The position numbers and the translations under genes were made by a program. The notes under the pieces are model-generated. The model saw nothing but the letters and a program-made list of their open reading frames with translations, made no database searches and was not told the DNA's origin. A stretch of 64,000 nt of DNA. It comes from JAGOBP01 sp046328575. Its GTDB lineage: Bacteria; Chloroflexota; Anaerolineae; Fen-1058. Location of the stretch: contig JAXLWI010000001.1 in the NCBI GenBank assembly GCA_046328575.1, forward strand, positions 1 through 64,000. The letters are read 5' to 3'. Shown here in pieces: positions 53,347-62,324 of this stretch. Each line of letters begins with the position of its first letter. Position 1 is the stretch's first letter.

Positions 53347-54660
53347 TCAGCGTGAATCCGCGTCCAAATACTTCTTTAGATCAACTTGCGGAAACGGTGC
53401 GCGATTGAAATCTTTGCCTTTAGCTTGAAGCGGCTTCGTGAGATCGAAGCCCATCTTAGTGGTGAAGTGCGTGCCGCTGGCCGCGCTCGGATCGAGGCTA
53501 GAGCCTTGTTCGCGCGGCTTGACGATCAGATCGACGTCGCCCTGAAAGCGCGTCGCCATGGCCCACTCAACTTCGTTCGGATTGTAAATGTCGATGTCTT
53601 TGTCAACGACGAAGACGTGCTTGCACGATCGATGTCCCGCAAACGCGGCCTCGATCGCTTTGCGGCCATCGTCGTCATGCTGTTTGTCGATCTGCACGAT
53701 GGCGTGCAGCCACGACGCCCCGCCCGGATCGACGTTCACATCGAGGCACTTCACGACTTCGTTGACCTTTTTGAAGATGGTGGGTTCGCGCGGCATACCC
53801 ATTAGCAATTTGTGTTCCAACACGCCGGGTAATAACGCTTGCCAGATCGCATCGCGGCGATGGGTGATGGTCTTCACTTCAAACACTGGCTCTTGCCGGA
53901 TCACATCATACGTCTCGGTCAGATCGACGAACGGCCCTTCGGCGTGTAACCGATCGAGATAGACCGTACCCTCGATGACGAATTCGGCCTCGGCGGGCAC
54001 GAGCAAATCGAGCGAGTGGGCGCGGACTACCGGCGTGGCCTCCATCGCGTTGGCGATGTCTAACTCGTTGACGCCAATCTCCACGGAGGTCGCCGCAGCC
54101 GCGAGGACGTTGGGCGAGTTACCAATGCAGATCGCCACGTCGAGTTGTTTGAGATCGCGCAGGTAGGTATCGAAGTGACGCGAGCGCACAATGCGCATGG
54201 CCAGCTCGGTCGGTGAGAGTTGCATGCAGCGATGAAAGTCCGCGTTCTGCCCGTATTGCGGATGCTTGGCGATGACGACGCCCGAACTGATGTAATTGCC
54301 GCCGTCGAGTTCGCAGTGACGCAAGATGGGTAAAGCGTTCAGATCGGGCTCGGTGACGATCACTTGCTGGCACGGCGCAGACGTGACGACTTCGCACGGG
54401 CGACGTTGATCGATCGCGCGGGCGAGGAACGGAATGAGGTCGTTGACGCGCAGGCCGAAGTAAGCGGCAAAGGCCGCTTTGCTGCAAAACAGATTGCCCA
54501 TCACACGAAACGCCGATTCGGTTACGCAGTCGAACAGCACCGGGCGCGGTTCAAGTTGCTTCAAAACCCCGGCGATTTCGTAGGTTTTTGAAATGGGCGC
54601 AGTGACGTGGACGAGGTCGCCGCGCCGATCGAGTTGGTGGAGATAGTCGCGGAGAGACAT
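53347..54660 (-). CDS. UbiD-family decarboxylase, candidate anhydromevalonate-phosphate decarboxylase
   Basis: This intact 437-aa cytoplasmic enzyme matches the UbiD fold: N-terminal domain SLRDYLHQLDRRGDLVHVTA, the prenyl-FMN region DGGNYISSGVVIAKHPQYGQ, then VAICIGNSPNVLAAAAT. The Glu-rich catalytic strand is AEFVIEGTVYLDRLHAEGPF followed by VDLTETYD, which carries the Glu residues of the usual Arg-Glu-Glu set. Its compact size resembles archaeal trans-anhydromevalonate-5-phosphate decarboxylase rather than longer UbiD. It needs prenylated FMN made by UbiX, not seen here. It leads an operon with both aconitase X subunits. It starts at ATG 54660 without a strong ribosome site. Confidence 0.88.
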   Translation of the reverse strand: MSLRDYLHQLDRRGDLVHVTAPISKTYEIAGVLKQLEPRPVLFDCVTESAFRVMGNLFCSKAAFAAYFGLRVNDLIPFLARAIDQRRPCEVVTSAPCQQVIVTEPDLNALPILRHCELDGGNYISSGVVIAKHPQYGQNADFHRCMQLSPTELAMRIVRSRHFDTYLRDLKQLDVAICIGNSPNVLAAAATSVEIGVNELDIANAMEATPVVRAHSLDLLVPAEAEFVIEGTVYLDRLHAEGPFVDLTETYDVIRQEPVFEVKTITHRRDAIWQALLPGVLEHKLLMGMPREPTIFKKVNEVVKCLDVNVDPGGASWLHAIVQIDKQHDDDGRKAIEAAFAGHRSCKHVFVVDKDIDIYNPNEVEWAMATRFQGDVDLIVKPREQGSSLDPSAASGTHFTTKMGFDLTKPLQAKGKDFNRAPFPQVDLKKYLDADSR

Positions 54661-54695
54661 GGGATTGGCTCGCTTTCGGCAAACGGATCGGGGCG

Positions 54696-54724
54696 ATTAT
54701 ATCATCGCCCGCAAAACAAACTGC
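54696..54724 (-). promoter_or_regulatory. Promoter of the UbiD-aconitase X operon, with palindrome
   Basis: On the minus strand TGATATAAT gives an extended -10 (TATAAT at 54696-54701), about 36 bases before the ATG. The -35 zone overlaps the terminator of the cold-shock gene. The -10 is embedded in the inverted repeat GGCGAT/ATCGCC, a possible operator. Confidence 0.6.
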
Positions 54725-54752
54725 CCGACTCCAGTAACGGAATCGGGCAGTC
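54712..54752 (-). terminator. Terminator of the cold-shock gene
   Basis: On the minus strand ACTGCCCGA and TCGGGCAGT form a nine-pair stem followed by TTGTTTTG, 20 bases after the csp stop. Confidence 0.85.
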
Positions 54753-54771
54753 GTGATGCGAGTGCGGCGAT

Positions 54772-54975
54772 CTAGATCGCGCGAACGTTCTGCGCCTGCA
54801 AGCCCTTGGGGCCACGGGTCACTTCAAATTCAACCTTCTGGCCTTCGCTGAGCGTCTTGAAACCCTGCATTTGAATCGCGGTATGATGGCAAAACACATC
54901 GTCGCCGCCATCGTCCTGGGTAATGAAACCAAAACCCTTCGCATCGTTGAACCACTTCACTGAACCAGTTGCCAT
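54772..54975 (-). CDS. Cold-shock-domain protein (CspA family)
   Basis: This 67-aa nucleic-acid chaperone is a single cold-shock domain. The RNP-1 motif is KGFGFITQ at residues 13-20 and the RNP-2-like motif is DVFCHHTAI at 26-34 (VFVHH in most members, so one residue differs). It ends GLQAQNVRAI. GGAGAGTAG lies before the ATG. Such proteins bind single-stranded RNA and DNA and melt structures. It is transcribed alone between two terminable units. Confidence 0.95.
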   Translation of the reverse strand: MATGSVKWFNDAKGFGFITQDDGGDDVFCHHTAIQMQGFKTLSEGQKVEFEVTRGPKGLQAQNVRAI

Positions 54976-55143
54976 TTACTACTCTCCTAGTTTGGAGATA
55001 GACGTTACGCTATCAACTTTCGACTGCACAATACAGCCAATGACCTCAAGCTTCTCCATCTCCGAGTGCGGTAATTGTAAGCCCGATCAACGTCTGTGGC
55101 AAGGACGACGGAATGAGCCGGATTTTGAGGCTTCGCCAGTGCG

Positions 55144-56730
55144 CTAGGGGACACACTGAAGCGGGCGTTGATCCAGATGTTGCGCCGCTTCGCAATACAC
55201 CCTGAAGAGATCGGCCCAATCGGTGTGATAGAGCGTGTCCATGCCGCGACAGGCATCGTGCATGCCCAGATCAAGCGTCCCCGCTTGAAACGCCCACGGC
55301 ATCACGCCACTCGCGCCCAACTCAAAGAACCGCTTCAGCGTCGCAGCGACGGCCGGGCCGCGCGTGGTGCCGGTGGCGGGCAGGGCTGTGTCTTGGCCGC
55401 TGCCATCGCCTAGCGCGCTATCACCCGACCAAATCTCGTCGCCCAACGGGTACGAACTATCGACGCACTTGTCGCCCGCCTGACTGTGATTGCCACCCGT
55501 GAAACCCAACTCTTCGACAATGTAAGGCCGCTGCTGCGCTTGAAACCAGCGATAGTCCACGTACTGATCGAGACGATCGTTGAAGTTCCGATCGTTGTTC
55601 GGTCGGACCGCGGCGCGCGGGCTTGACCATTGATTGTTGTAACCGTGGACGGTGCCGAGATCAAACGCGACCTTGCCATCAGCACAAGTGAGGTCGTACA
55701 GTGCAGCGGGATCATGCCCCTGCCCGTTGGTCGCGTGAAACGTCGAGGCGAAACCCGATGCGACCAAACGCGGGTAACGATCGGCCTGATGCACGAAGCA
55801 AGCCATATCACGCACGAAGCCTTGCATGATGGACACGGCCTGTTGCGGATCATCGACCTTGAGTTCGTTGCCGAGTTCCCATGCGAAGATTTGTGCGGGC
55901 TCGATCGAAATCGCGGTGGGCGATGAACCGATGACGTGAAGGCCCGACGGATCAGCCGTGTTTAGCGGGACGCTCACGACCTCGTTGTAGTGATCGATCA
56001 GTTTTTCTACATACTGCTGGAACGATCCTGCTTGAAACGTCGGTTGAGCATAATCCCGACTGAACCACTCGGCCCTGAGGTGCGGCGGCTCGCCGTTGGT
56101 CAGGTAACAAAATGGATCGCTGAAATCGTGCGCGGAGTAATTGGGGCAGTGCAGATTGTAAACGTTAAAACTCGGCGGCGCGGCATAAAAATCCGTGAAG
56201 ACGATGATAAACTTCAACGCTTCAATGCGCTGTTGCGCTTCGAGCAGGCTGGCAATGCCCAGCACCTTATCGTTGGCGGCGAGAATATCGCCCAGCGCAT
56301 GAATCGACGCGTTGGCATCGAAAAAACGCGGCGCGAAAATCCGCACGACTTTCGCGCCCATGCGGCTGGCGGCCTCCAACTGCATTTGAATGATGCCGGG
56401 ATTTGCGCCGGTCAAATCGACGCGATACACATCGGAGCGGATTAAACGTGGATTTTGATCCGCCAAGTACGCGAGTTCGCGCGCGTTAACGCCGATGAAT
56501 TTGTACGCGGCGTGCGTATGCTGGCACATCAAACCGCCCTGCCCGTCGGCGATCACGAAATCGTCGTGACAAAACGGATCGGGGGCGGGCAACGGCGTGG
56601 GTGTCGCCGTCGGCGCGGGCGACATGATCGGGCGCGGCGTGCGTGTCAGCGCAGGCGTCGTAGTCGAGTTCGAGGCGCACGCATTTAAAAACAGGCCGAT
56701 GATGAAGATCGCCACAGATCGACGCGCCAT
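55144..56730 (-). CDS. Secreted GH5-like glycoside hydrolase lipoprotein
   Basis: This 528-aa protein starts at ATG 56730, where the signal peptide begins (RRSVAIFIIGLFLNAC, lipobox LNAC); an in-frame GTG five codons earlier is less likely. A Thr/Pro/Ala linker covers about residues 20-50. The rest forms a TIM-barrel like clan A hydrolases of the GH5/mannanase type. The acid/base Glu is Glu289 in WELGNE and the nucleophile Glu407 in VEELGF. Cys pairs near FCHDD, LMCQH and CRGMD may make disulphides. Its start lies five bases after the MFS stop, so the two are coupled. The substrate (mannan, cellulose or other) is not evident. Confidence 0.82.
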   Translation of the reverse strand: MARRSVAIFIIGLFLNACASNSTTTPALTRTPRPIMSPAPTATPTPLPAPDPFCHDDFVIADGQGGLMCQHTHAAYKFIGVNARELAYLADQNPRLIRSDVYRVDLTGANPGIIQMQLEAASRMGAKVVRIFAPRFFDANASIHALGDILAANDKVLGIASLLEAQQRIEALKFIIVFTDFYAAPPSFNVYNLHCPNYSAHDFSDPFCYLTNGEPPHLRAEWFSRDYAQPTFQAGSFQQYVEKLIDHYNEVVSVPLNTADPSGLHVIGSSPTAISIEPAQIFAWELGNELKVDDPQQAVSIMQGFVRDMACFVHQADRYPRLVASGFASTFHATNGQGHDPAALYDLTCADGKVAFDLGTVHGYNNQWSSPRAAVRPNNDRNFNDRLDQYVDYRWFQAQQRPYIVEELGFTGGNHSQAGDKCVDSSYPLGDEIWSGDSALGDGSGQDTALPATGTTRGPAVAATLKRFFELGASGVMPWAFQAGTLDLGMHDACRGMDTLYHTDWADLFRVYCEAAQHLDQRPLQCVP

Positions 56731-56735
56731 ATCCG

Positions 56736-57953
56736 TTACGCCCACAACACCAAAGCCACACCTGCCAACACGCGCAAGCCCGCGCTGAGCAAGATCGCTT
56801 CGCGCAAGCCGAGTGCATCGGCCAACAGCGGCCCCAACATCGAGCCGAGCAGCAGTGCGATATTACCCGCCATGTTGTTCAGCGCCATGTGCGCGGGCAG
56901 ATCATCGCCGGGGATGCGCTCCATCAGGCGATTGACTTGCGCGCCGCCCATTACGCCCGTGATCAGACCGCCCAAGATCGACGCCGTAAAAAATAGCACG
57001 CTATTCTCAGCGAGGCCCAGCAGCAACGGATACGCGCCATACAACACCGCCGTGATCGCAAACACGCCGCGATGCCCGAAGCGCCGCGTCAACCGCGCCA
57101 ACTGCAACGAGCCGATCAACATCAAGCCGTTAAAAGATGCCGTGCCAATGCTGATCACGCCATCGGTCAAGTGCAGCTGATCGACCTGCATCTTTGCAAA
57201 CAGCGGCACTGGCACGGCCTGTCCCAGATAAAACAACAGATACGCGAACAACACCAGGCCAAACGGCCCGCGCAGCAAATCGATGCGCAGCCGTTTGCCG
57301 CTCGTCGATTTCGCAGACGCGGACACCGGTTCGGCCAAAGACCCGATCGGTCGGATGCGGCCTAAAAAGAACGTGCTTAGCGCCGCGCCACTCGCGCCAA
57401 TCGCAAACACGATCTGATAGTTCAGCGGAAACACAATGTGATCGAGCAGTTGCCCGCTGAACAACGAGACAGCTGTCATGCTGAAGGCCATCAAGGCGTT
57501 GCGGCGGCCGATAACGTGCGCACGCCAATCGGGCGGCACGGTGGCCGCGAGGGTGGCGTTGAAGCCGATCGCTAGCGCCGTCCCCGGAATCGACATCAGC
57601 AGCACAAGCAAGACGTAGCCGCCGATTTGTGTCGGCGCGGGCAGAAACCACGGCAGCAGTACCATGACCACGTAGCCCAATCGAAACCAGATCGAACTGA
57701 GGTACGTGGTACGGATCAACGCGCGGCGTTCCAGCCAGCGGCCGATCGGGATGGCGATCAACAGGCTGATCAGCGCGGGTCCGGCGGATAGCAACCCCAT
57801 CTCAATGTTGGACGCGCCGAGGCGAGCCACGTACACATTGATAAAAGCCAGGGTGCTGCCGGCGAGGATGCCGTAGCCAAAGATGTCCAGATACAGCGCG
57901 CGAAAATTACGGCGCAATAATGAGCGCGGCGGCAGTTCGTTTAAGTTAGACAC
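56736..57953 (-). CDS. MFS transporter
   Basis: This 405-aa membrane protein has 12 predicted helices in two halves. The loop between helices 2 and 3 holds LIAIPIGRWLERRALIRTTY, a variant of the MFS signature G-x3-D/E-R-x-G/A-x-R. The central loop is at about residues 205-225 (LAEPVSASAKSTSGKRLRID). It lies 70 bases after the Tat-signal hydrolase gene and is coupled to the GH5-like gene, so uptake of the sugars they release, or export of a glycan-like compound, is plausible. No substrate motif is visible. Confidence 0.85.
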   Translation of the reverse strand: MSNLNELPPRSLLRRNFRALYLDIFGYGILAGSTLAFINVYVARLGASNIEMGLLSAGPALISLLIAIPIGRWLERRALIRTTYLSSIWFRLGYVVMVLLPWFLPAPTQIGGYVLLVLLMSIPGTALAIGFNATLAATVPPDWRAHVIGRRNALMAFSMTAVSLFSGQLLDHIVFPLNYQIVFAIGASGAALSTFFLGRIRPIGSLAEPVSASAKSTSGKRLRIDLLRGPFGLVLFAYLLFYLGQAVPVPLFAKMQVDQLHLTDGVISIGTASFNGLMLIGSLQLARLTRRFGHRGVFAITAVLYGAYPLLLGLAENSVLFFTASILGGLITGVMGGAQVNRLMERIPGDDLPAHMALNNMAGNIALLLGSMLGPLLADALGLREAILLSAGLRVLAGVALVLWA

Positions 57954-58022
57954 GGGCGGGGATTAAACCACAACCGGACACAATGAGCAATGAACAATTA
58001 CGAATGACAATCAGCGAACGGA

Positions 58023-59195
58023 TTATTGACTCGAACCGTTGGCGATCAGCGGCAAATATGTCTTCGACAAGGCGATGGGCTGACCGCTGATATATGCGCC
58101 GAGGTATGGCAAGACGGCTTGAAAGTTCGCGCCTTCCCAATCGCCCAGCGTCCACATCGCGCAGCCAATGACGTAGTCATCTTTGCTCAACTGTCGATCG
58201 TACCAAGTGAAGTCGTCCATGAACGTCTCGACACCCGTGAAGCCGCCGCCCGCATTTTCACCGGCTTCGGAAATCACCAGCGGAATCACCGCGTCGACGG
58301 TGGCCAGGTACTTGTACAACTGCCGATAGCGCGTCACCAAATTTTTCGGCGCATCTCTCAACAAGCCATCAAGGCCGTATTCATGCAAACACAAAATGTG
58401 ATGGCCGTGTTCTTTAGCGCGACGGCACGCCCGCGCGATTTCGGGATAGGCGTCTTCAGGCGGATTACCCGCACTCTGCGACCACAGCCCCAACCGATAA
58501 CCGTCGGCCTCTGCCAGATCCATCAAGGCGATGTAGAAGTCGGCTTGCCAGCCCCAATGATTCGAGAACTCGTTGAAGGTCTCCCACACATCGATGACGG
58601 GATTCAACTTCCAGGTCGGTTTGACCAAATCGTAGTAAACGCGTGCCGCGTCTTGTGCCGTAGTGTACGTGACGCCGATCGCTGGACTGAACTCGGGCGG
58701 CTCCCACGCCTGCATGTCGACAAAGTCATGATTGTTCAAGCCCACGCCATTGACGCGCCCAATCGTCAACGTTTTATCGCTGAACTGCTTGGCCTTAAAT
58801 GCCGCTTCAAAATCGTCGACACATTTGACCATCACCACCGGATGACCGCTCTGCGCGCAGCGCGCCAAAAACTCATCCAGGCCATCACGCGGCCCAAACG
58901 TGACATGCAGACCGAGTTTGCTGCCATTCTTGGGAGCAACCCAGCGCGGCTTAACGGGCGTGGCCGTTGGTCGCGGCGTTTCGATCGGACTGGTGGCAAC
59001 CGTCGGGCTCGGCACAACCGATCGGGTTGGCGTGGCCCCAGCGGCTGCCGTTGGTGAAAGTGGGCTGATCGATGATGTAGTGGTCGGCGATAACGCCTCA
59101 AGTTGATCGAGCAATGTGCGACAACCAGACAAGACCGCCGCGCTTGCGCCCAACTTGAGTACTTGTCGGCGCGTGAAAGTTCGATTCGGTGCCAT
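58023..59195 (-). CDS. Secreted glycoside-hydrolase-like protein with Tat-type signal
   Basis: This 390-aa protein begins FTRRQVLKLGASAAVLSGC, a twin-Arg type leader that also contains a lipobox-like Cys. A Thr/Pro/Ser linker reaches about residue 80. The TIM-barrel-like domain shows KLGLHVTFGPRDGLDEFLAR, a putative acid/base Glu in VWETFNEFSNHWG, and a putative nucleophile Glu in VISEAGENAGG. The C-terminus is TYLPLIANGSSQ, like the tail of the giant secreted protein. It resembles GH39/GH5-type enzymes, but the family is not certain. It opens a three-gene unit with the MFS and GH5-like genes. Confidence 0.8.
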   Translation of the reverse strand: MAPNRTFTRRQVLKLGASAAVLSGCRTLLDQLEALSPTTTSSISPLSPTAAAGATPTRSVVPSPTVATSPIETPRPTATPVKPRWVAPKNGSKLGLHVTFGPRDGLDEFLARCAQSGHPVVMVKCVDDFEAAFKAKQFSDKTLTIGRVNGVGLNNHDFVDMQAWEPPEFSPAIGVTYTTAQDAARVYYDLVKPTWKLNPVIDVWETFNEFSNHWGWQADFYIALMDLAEADGYRLGLWSQSAGNPPEDAYPEIARACRRAKEHGHHILCLHEYGLDGLLRDAPKNLVTRYRQLYKYLATVDAVIPLVISEAGENAGGGFTGVETFMDDFTWYDRQLSKDDYVIGCAMWTLGDWEGANFQAVLPYLGAYISGQPIALSKTYLPLIANGSSQ

Positions 59196-59301
59196 CGCCC
59201 GATGGTAACACAGTTCACATTACCCTTGTTTTATAGGCTAAACAAAACGGCTGGCCGTGTCGGTCAGCCGTTCATTTCGGATGTAACGCGGGCTCGATCG
59301 G

Positions 59302-60046
59302 TTAGTTACTCATTGCCGGTGGCGGCTCGATCTTGCCCAGCATTTCGCCATGCACAGGCTGATCGGTCACCAGCGTCACGTCGCCGCCGCACTTCAGTCG
59401 AATCTTGACGCGCCCGTCGCCCAGCGTCGCTTCCCAGTAACCACCCAGATCGTCGATCAGGTAGGTGACATCGATTAAGCGGCGGATGAACCAGCGCAGA
59501 TCACTGCCGGCGGTAATTTCATCGTCGCCCGCTACTGTCTCACTTTCGAGATCCAGTGCGCCACCCGCTGACGCCTGCGTCAACGTATGCAGATCGCGCG
59601 CGACGAGGTTGCCGCCCGCGTACAGCGCCACTTGTCCATGTACCCCGGTGATGTCGATGTCGCGCCCTGCATAGACTTTCACGTCACTGCCGCGCGGCAC
59701 ACGCACTTTGCCGTTATTACCGATTTGAACGTCGAGTACTGGTTCGCCTGCGCTTTTCTTTAGCGCTTTCGGCACCGTCAGGCGAACGTCGAACAGCACG
59801 TGCTCGCCGACTTTGGCTCGCGCGCGGCCAACTCTGCTTCGGTGCGGCGTTCGATCTTCGGGGTCTCAATTGCTATCGGTTTCAGCCTGCAGCCGATCGC
59901 TATCCCAGCCCTCGACGGCCACATTGCCGCCCGCGTGAATCACGAGCTTTCAGCGTTAAGCCCGCCACCATTGATCGTTGCGTCATTTTCTGACTCCATG
60001 CTCAAGCGACTGATGGGTGTTGAATCATCAACCGCCTGAGATTCAT
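59302..60046 (-). pseudogene. Bactofilin/DUF4097-like beta-repeat protein, frameshifted
   Basis: The ATG at 60046 begins pieces reading QAVDDSTPISRLSMESENDA, TINGGG, VIHAGGNVAVEGWDSDRLQA and RRTEAELAARARAKVGEHV. The intact C-terminal part is 165 aa with DVQIGNNGKVRVPRGSDVKV, ALYAGGNLVARDLHTL and LKCGGDVTLVTDQPVHGEM. Regular G-N/D-V steps point to a right-handed beta solenoid like bactofilins or DUF4097 adhesin-like proteins. Two or three shifts lie at 59800-60040. The joined size is about 248 aa. The role is unknown. Confidence 0.6.
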
Positions 60047-60066
60047 TTTGATCTTACCACGACTTA

Positions 60067-61281
60067 TCACTTACCTGCGGCAGGCTGCACACTCATTTGA
60101 CGCGCGACCTGCGGCGAAACGCGCACCTGCATCAGAATGAGCGCTACACCCAAGATCACCGCCCCCATCCAATACGGCGCGCCCGGCATGACTGCGTCAT
60201 ACATCGCACTGGCCCACAGCGGCCCCAATCGCCGCAACGAAGCCAGCCACGGTTAGTGCTGACGCCAGACAACAGACCTGTTCGTTCTCTGGCACACGAT
60301 TAGCGGCCAGTGTCCTCAACGACGACCAGATGAAACCGGTCACGGCGGCCTGCACCAGACTGATCGGGAAGATCAGCCAGAACTCGGCGCGATGAAGATC
60401 AACACGCCGCCCAGGCCGTACCGATCAGGCTAAACAGCGCCATGCGTTTCTCGCCATACTTCGGCACTAATCGCCCCACCAAACCAGCCTGCACAAACGC
60501 CGCGTTGCGACGCTCATGACCAGCAGCAAACCGATCGCGCCGGCTCCGCGGCAAATTTGTCGACGAGGAAGAGACTGCCGATACTGTTGCTGCCATCGAA
60601 CGCGAAATTGAAGAGCGCGTACACCACCAGAATCACGCCCAGCCCCGGCTTGCGCAGCATGTAGCCAATCGACGCGAACGGGATCGGATCGCAAGCGTAA
60701 CGCCGGTGTTTCACGGCGTTCTTTGGGCAGTGTTTCAGGCAACGTGCAGATCAGCGCCACGCTGATCAGCGACACGACGCCCGCAGCCAACGCCGGCAAA
60801 TCGAGACTGATCTGCCCCACCGCGCCACCTACGGCCGGCCCGATGATGAAGCCCAACCCGTAGGCCATGCCCAGCAACGTCATGTTCTTAGCGCGTTCCT
60901 CAGTTTCGACAGATCGATGATACTGGCCGCGGCCGTGGATGTGATTGCCGTTAGGTTGCCGGATTGTTGCGCGCGCGCGCGCGCCCCGCCCCGCCCCCGC
61001 CCCCGCTCACACACGCGCGCCTGTCTCTCTCATCCCGCGCGCGCGCGCGCGCGTCTCTCACTCCCTCCCGCCCGCGCCCGCCCCATCCTTCCGCGCTCTC
61101 TCTCTCTCTCCCCCCCCCGCTCTTTCTTCTCTTTCTTCCATTGTGAGAAGCGCCGTACGATGTAAGGCGCGACGGGAAACAGAATCGTCAAGCCCACGAT
61201 GTCCATCAGCATGATGAAGAAGATCAGGCTGAGAGTGCGTTTCGTGGTCGGGGTCGATGTTGATGTCGATTGATTCGTCAT
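60067..61281 (-). pseudogene. MFS drug/sugar exporter (TetA-like), frameshifted and partly replaced
   Basis: The ATG at 61281 follows AAGGAGCATCAC. The N-terminus (KRTLSLIFFIMLMDIVGLTI, LFPVAPYIVRRFSQ) and the part after 60960 (ITSTAAASIIDLSK, AKNMTLLGMAYGLGFIIGPA) match a 12-helix DHA1 exporter. The roughly 70 residues expected between them (helices 2-4 with the MFS signature) are missing. Low-complexity sequence of nearly the same length takes their place. Further shifts occur to the stop at 60067. It follows a methyltransferase gene, as one operon. Confidence 0.75.
60966..61135. repeat. GC/CT low-complexity block inside the MFS gene
   Basis: About 170 bases consist of GCGCGCGC runs, CCGCCCCC runs, (CT)n and a nine-base C run. 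Nothing else in the window has this composition. It breaks the MFS reading frame and stands in for coding sequence of similar length. Confidence 0.9.
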
Positions 61282-61289
61282 GTGATGCT

Positions 61290-62002
61290 CCTTTAAATTC
61301 CCCAAAGCCAAATCCGCCGCGGTTTCCACGAACTTCCAGTTGCGGAGAGTCAAGCCAGCGCTTCGATACGATCTCCATGCCGATGGCATCCGTGCGAATA
61401 TCGCAGCGCCTGAAACGTGCCTGCGCCACCAGTTTCAATCGCATCTGGCGCAGCGCGTTCGAGCAACACCTGCTGGAACGTCAATTTCGTAAACCAGGCA
61501 TTGATCCAATCCAGCCCCATCGCTTCAACCATAGTTGATAAATGCCGTGGCCATCGCGCCGCAGATCAACAATCAACGCCCGCCGCCGGGCGTCAACACA
61601 CGCTGGCCGGCAATCGTTTACCGGGTTAAAGGAAGTTCGAACGCCGCCAGGCAGATGATGAACTCGAAACTCAAGCTGGCAATGGCATATCAGATGCATT
61701 TCATGCCGGAACGGCCTGCGCGGCCCTGCTTTCAGCCTTAGTCTGCGCAACTTCACGAACGACTTGCCGATGTCGAGACCCAGCACGATACTTGCCCGAC
61801 TTCGCCACTTCGATCGAGAGATACGCCCGGCCCTGGCGCGACTTCCAATACGCGACCGTGCCGGGCGCCACCGCCTGCGCCGGGATGCTCGCGCCCAGCG
61901 CTTGAACTCATCTTCGCGGCGCGTATTCCGCGCGCATTTCCACGTGGCAATGACCCCTTCCATCGCCATGCCCTTGTACGGTTTTACTGCTTGTGTCGTC
62001 AT
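61290..62002 (-). pseudogene. SAM-dependent class I methyltransferase, frameshifted
   Basis: The ATG at 62002 follows GAGGAGACC. Pieces give YKGMAMEGVIATW, NTRREDEFKRWAR, the SAM-binding motif GRVLEVAPGPG, VLGLDIGKSFVKLAQ-like acidic strand, PGGRALIVDLRRDGHG-like region and LTKLTFQQVLLERAA. This is the pattern of small class I methyltransferases of about 235 aa. Five or more shifts occur. It lies between a tiny membrane protein and an MFS exporter on the same strand. The acceptor is unknown. Confidence 0.72.
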
Positions 62003-62028
62003 CGATGGTCTCCTCTATCAACGTGCGC

Positions 62029-62155
62029 TTATTTGCCCTTGGTTCGATCGTTGCTGCGGCTGATGACCCAGACTGCCGCCGGCAGCTCAAACAAAAAACG
62101 CACCCAGATTCAGTGGATTCAGCCAAACCTTAATCAGAGTCCTTAACGTGTCCAT
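62029..62155 (-). pseudogene. Tiny membrane-associated protein (41 aa) with a T-run shift
   Basis: From ATG 62155, MDTLRTLIKVWLNPLNLGAF is followed by a premature stop after TTTTTT. Removing one T restores FLFELPAAVWVISRSNDRTK and a natural stop at 62029. AGAGATCGAC precedes the ATG. It is the first gene of the methyltransferase-MFS unit. The family was not recognised. Confidence 0.5.
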
Positions 62156-62324
62156 GTCGATCTCTCGGTGCTGAAAGACACGGTTTATCACGATTCAAGC
62201 AGGATAGCGCATCACCGTGCGCAGCGCAGGATTGAGCGGGTGATTGCCGCGGGTGAACGGCAAACAACCCGATCGTGTAAATAAGCTAATCCGGATCAGG
62301 TTGGTGTGGGCGTAAAGAGTGAGC

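Noticed and set aside
60917..61214. Pro/Arg-rich open frames on both strands
   Set aside because: They are products of the low-complexity block and have no coding features.
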